A stretch of 64,000 nt of DNA from Sphingopyxis sp. PAMC25046. GTDB lineage: Bacteria > Pseudomonadota > Alphaproteobacteria > Sphingomonadales > Sphingomonadaceae. Positions 62,906-64,000 of this stretch are shown here, piece by piece. The DNA lies in the NCBI RefSeq assembly GCF_004795895.1, contig NZ_CP039250.1:3658001-3722000 (forward strand), in the 5' to 3' direction. The translations under genes were made by a program, and so were the position numbers. Within the stretch, counting starts at the first letter, position 1. Each line of letters opens with the position of its first letter. The notes beneath the pieces were generated by a model, which was not told the origin of the DNA, ran no database searches, and was given only the letters and a program-made list of their open reading frames with translations.

Positions 62906-64000
62906 TCAAGCGCCGCGCAGCAATCGCTGGTAAACCGGTTCGTAACGTAAAATGTTTGACGACCAGTTACGATGGCTTTCGACAAAAATACGTGCGGTCC
63001 GCCGGCGTTCGGGCCACATCGCGCGATTGTCGAGCAAGCCGGCCAGCGCGTTCGCAATCGCGGCCGGGTCATCGGGCGCGAACAGCGTCCCCGTCGCGCC
63101 GTCCGCGATCAGCTCGCGGTGGCCGCCGACATCGGACGCCGCGACCAGCTTGCCCTGCGCCATCGCTTCAAGCGGCTTCAGCGGCGTGACCAGGTCGGTC
63201 AGCCGCATCTTCTTGCGCGGATAGGCGAGGATGTCGATCAGCGAATAATATCGCTCGACCACACTGTGCGGGACGCGGCCGACGAAATGGATATGCGCCG
63301 CGGCGGACGAAGCGGCGGCCCGCATCTTGAGCGCAGCCTCCATAGGGCCGCCACCCACCAGTAGAAGCCGCGCCTTGGGCTGCGCGACCACTAGCGCGGG
63401 CATCGCCGCTATCAGATCGTCGATTCCCTCATAGTCGTAGAAGCTGCCGATATAGCCAATCACGATATCGTCCGCGGTCAGGCCGAGCGTTTCGGCGAGC
63501 GCATCGTCGCGCGGCAGCGGATCGCCGAAGAGATCGAGGTCGACGCCGTTCGGCGACACGGTGATCTTGGCGGGATCGATGCCGCGCGCGATCAGGTCGC
63601 CGCGCAACCCTTCGCAGATCACCGCCACCGCGTCGGCAGACTTTACCGCGTGAGTTTCGAGCATTTTTGTCAGCCGGTAACGCAGGCTGCCTTCGCGCCC
63701 CGTGCCATTTCCGACCGCCGCATCCTCCCAAAAAGCACGGATTTCATAGATGACCGGGATACCGAGCTTCTTGCCGACACGCAGCGCCGCGAGCCCGTCA
63801 AGCACAGGGGAATGAGCGTGGAGCACATCGGGCTTCCACTCGTTCGCCAGCGTTTCGACACGGCTCGCCAAGGCGCCGATTTCGCGCCATTCGCGGAACG
63901 GCGAGGGCACCGGTGCGATCCGTGGGGTGCGATAGAAGGTCAGACAGTCGACCGTTTCGACATCGGGTCCGGGTTCGGGATGGCGCACGCCGGTGACCCC
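62906..64000 (-). CDS. family 4 glycosyltransferase, exosortase A-associated type (5' end off window)
   Basis: The frame stays open to the right edge, so about 365 C-terminal residues are seen and the true start is outside; an internal GTG at 63988 is not the start. GT-B fold, GT4: HAHSPVLDGLAALRVGKK, IPVIYEIRAFWEDAAVG, ISPNGVDL-like VSPNGVDLDLF, VIGYIGSFYDYEGIDDLI and the TIGR04063-type RLTDLVTPLKPLEAMAQGK. Such enzymes belong to exosortase/EpsH-type exopolysaccharide loci. The next genes to the right are probably more of that cluster. Confidence 0.88.
   Translation of the reverse strand, partial: GVTGVRHPEPGPDVETVDCLTFYRTPRIAPVPSPFREWREIGALASRVETLANEWKPDVLHAHSPVLDGLAALRVGKKLGIPVIYEIRAFWEDAAVGNGTGREGSLRYRLTKMLETHAVKSADAVAVICEGLRGDLIARGIDPAKITVSPNGVDLDLFGDPLPRDDALAETLGLTADDIVIGYIGSFYDYEGIDDLIAAMPALVVAQPKARLLLVGGGPMEAALKMRAAASSAAAHIHFVGRVPHSVVERYYSLIDILAYPRKKMRLTDLVTPLKPLEAMAQGKLVAASDVGGHRELIADGATGTLFAPDDPAAIANALAGLLDNRAMWPERRRTARIFVESHRNWSSNILRYEPVYQRLLRGA

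Overview
The window is high-GC DNA (about 65% by eye) from an alphaproteobacterium, most likely a sphingomonad such as Sphingopyxis. This rests on gene content (class II DAHP synthase, an exosortase-associated glycosyltransferase at the right edge, a TCA block mdh-sucD-odhA-odhB-lpdA, ctaA next to rplM-rpsI, obgE close to proB) and on several intergenic inverted-repeat families. No plasmid, prophage, insertion sequence, CRISPR array, tRNA or rRNA was seen. It is chromosomal core sequence with accessory patches. Genes are dense; many neighbours overlap by 1-13 bases.

Layout. 1-4.4 kb: start of panB, a small operon of two related short membrane proteins plus an XRE regulator, then aldo/keto reductase, GDPD and an ArsC-like protein, and a membrane protein with a degenerate cNMP-binding domain. 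4.6-16.1 kb: class II DAHP synthase, M28 peptidase, CoA-ester lyase, an SPFH/NfeD pair, an acetyltransferase, a methyltransferase-like protein, a divergent TetR/metal-dependent hydrolase pair, obgE, MipA and a LuxR regulator. 16.1-17 kb is gene-free and full of inverted repeats, with a possible small RNA. 17-26 kb: proB, an epimerase, sppA, an alpha/beta hydrolase, an Lcp/MpaB-fold oxygenase, a TRIC-type channel, a GFA protein and an M20 amidohydrolase.

26-38.3 kb is central carbon metabolism: mdh, sucD, odhA, odhB and lpdA in one minus-strand operon, then a polysaccharide deacetylase, zapE, a thioesterase, a metallo-hydrolase and sdhB. sucC is missing from its usual place and sdhB has no sdhCDA beside it. 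38.4-45.8 kb is the most interesting stretch: a flippase, HAD phosphatase, TagB/TagF-like transferase, CDP-alcohol phosphotransferase and HIT protein in one tightly coupled run, converging on a LicC-like cytidylyltransferase, a MobA-like nucleotidyltransferase and an esterase. Together they look like a route that makes a CDP-activated small alcohol and attaches it to a lipid or glycan. Next to it (45.9-49.8 kb) lie a lipid-kinase-fold protein, a metallophosphoesterase, a lipocalin-like protein and a small-molecule kinase.

49.8-64 kb: rpsI-rplM, a secreted protein and ctaA, an M48-like peptidase, msrA, a yfiR-yfiN-yfiB cyclic-di-GMP module, galU, aqpZ, a soluble CBS-chemoreceptor fusion, a lipoprotein, a divergent S24-repressor/Cro-like pair with a cluster of operator-like repeats between them, a membrane protein, and a glycosyltransferase cut by the right edge. 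All functions are read from sequence motifs and family knowledge; no database search was run.
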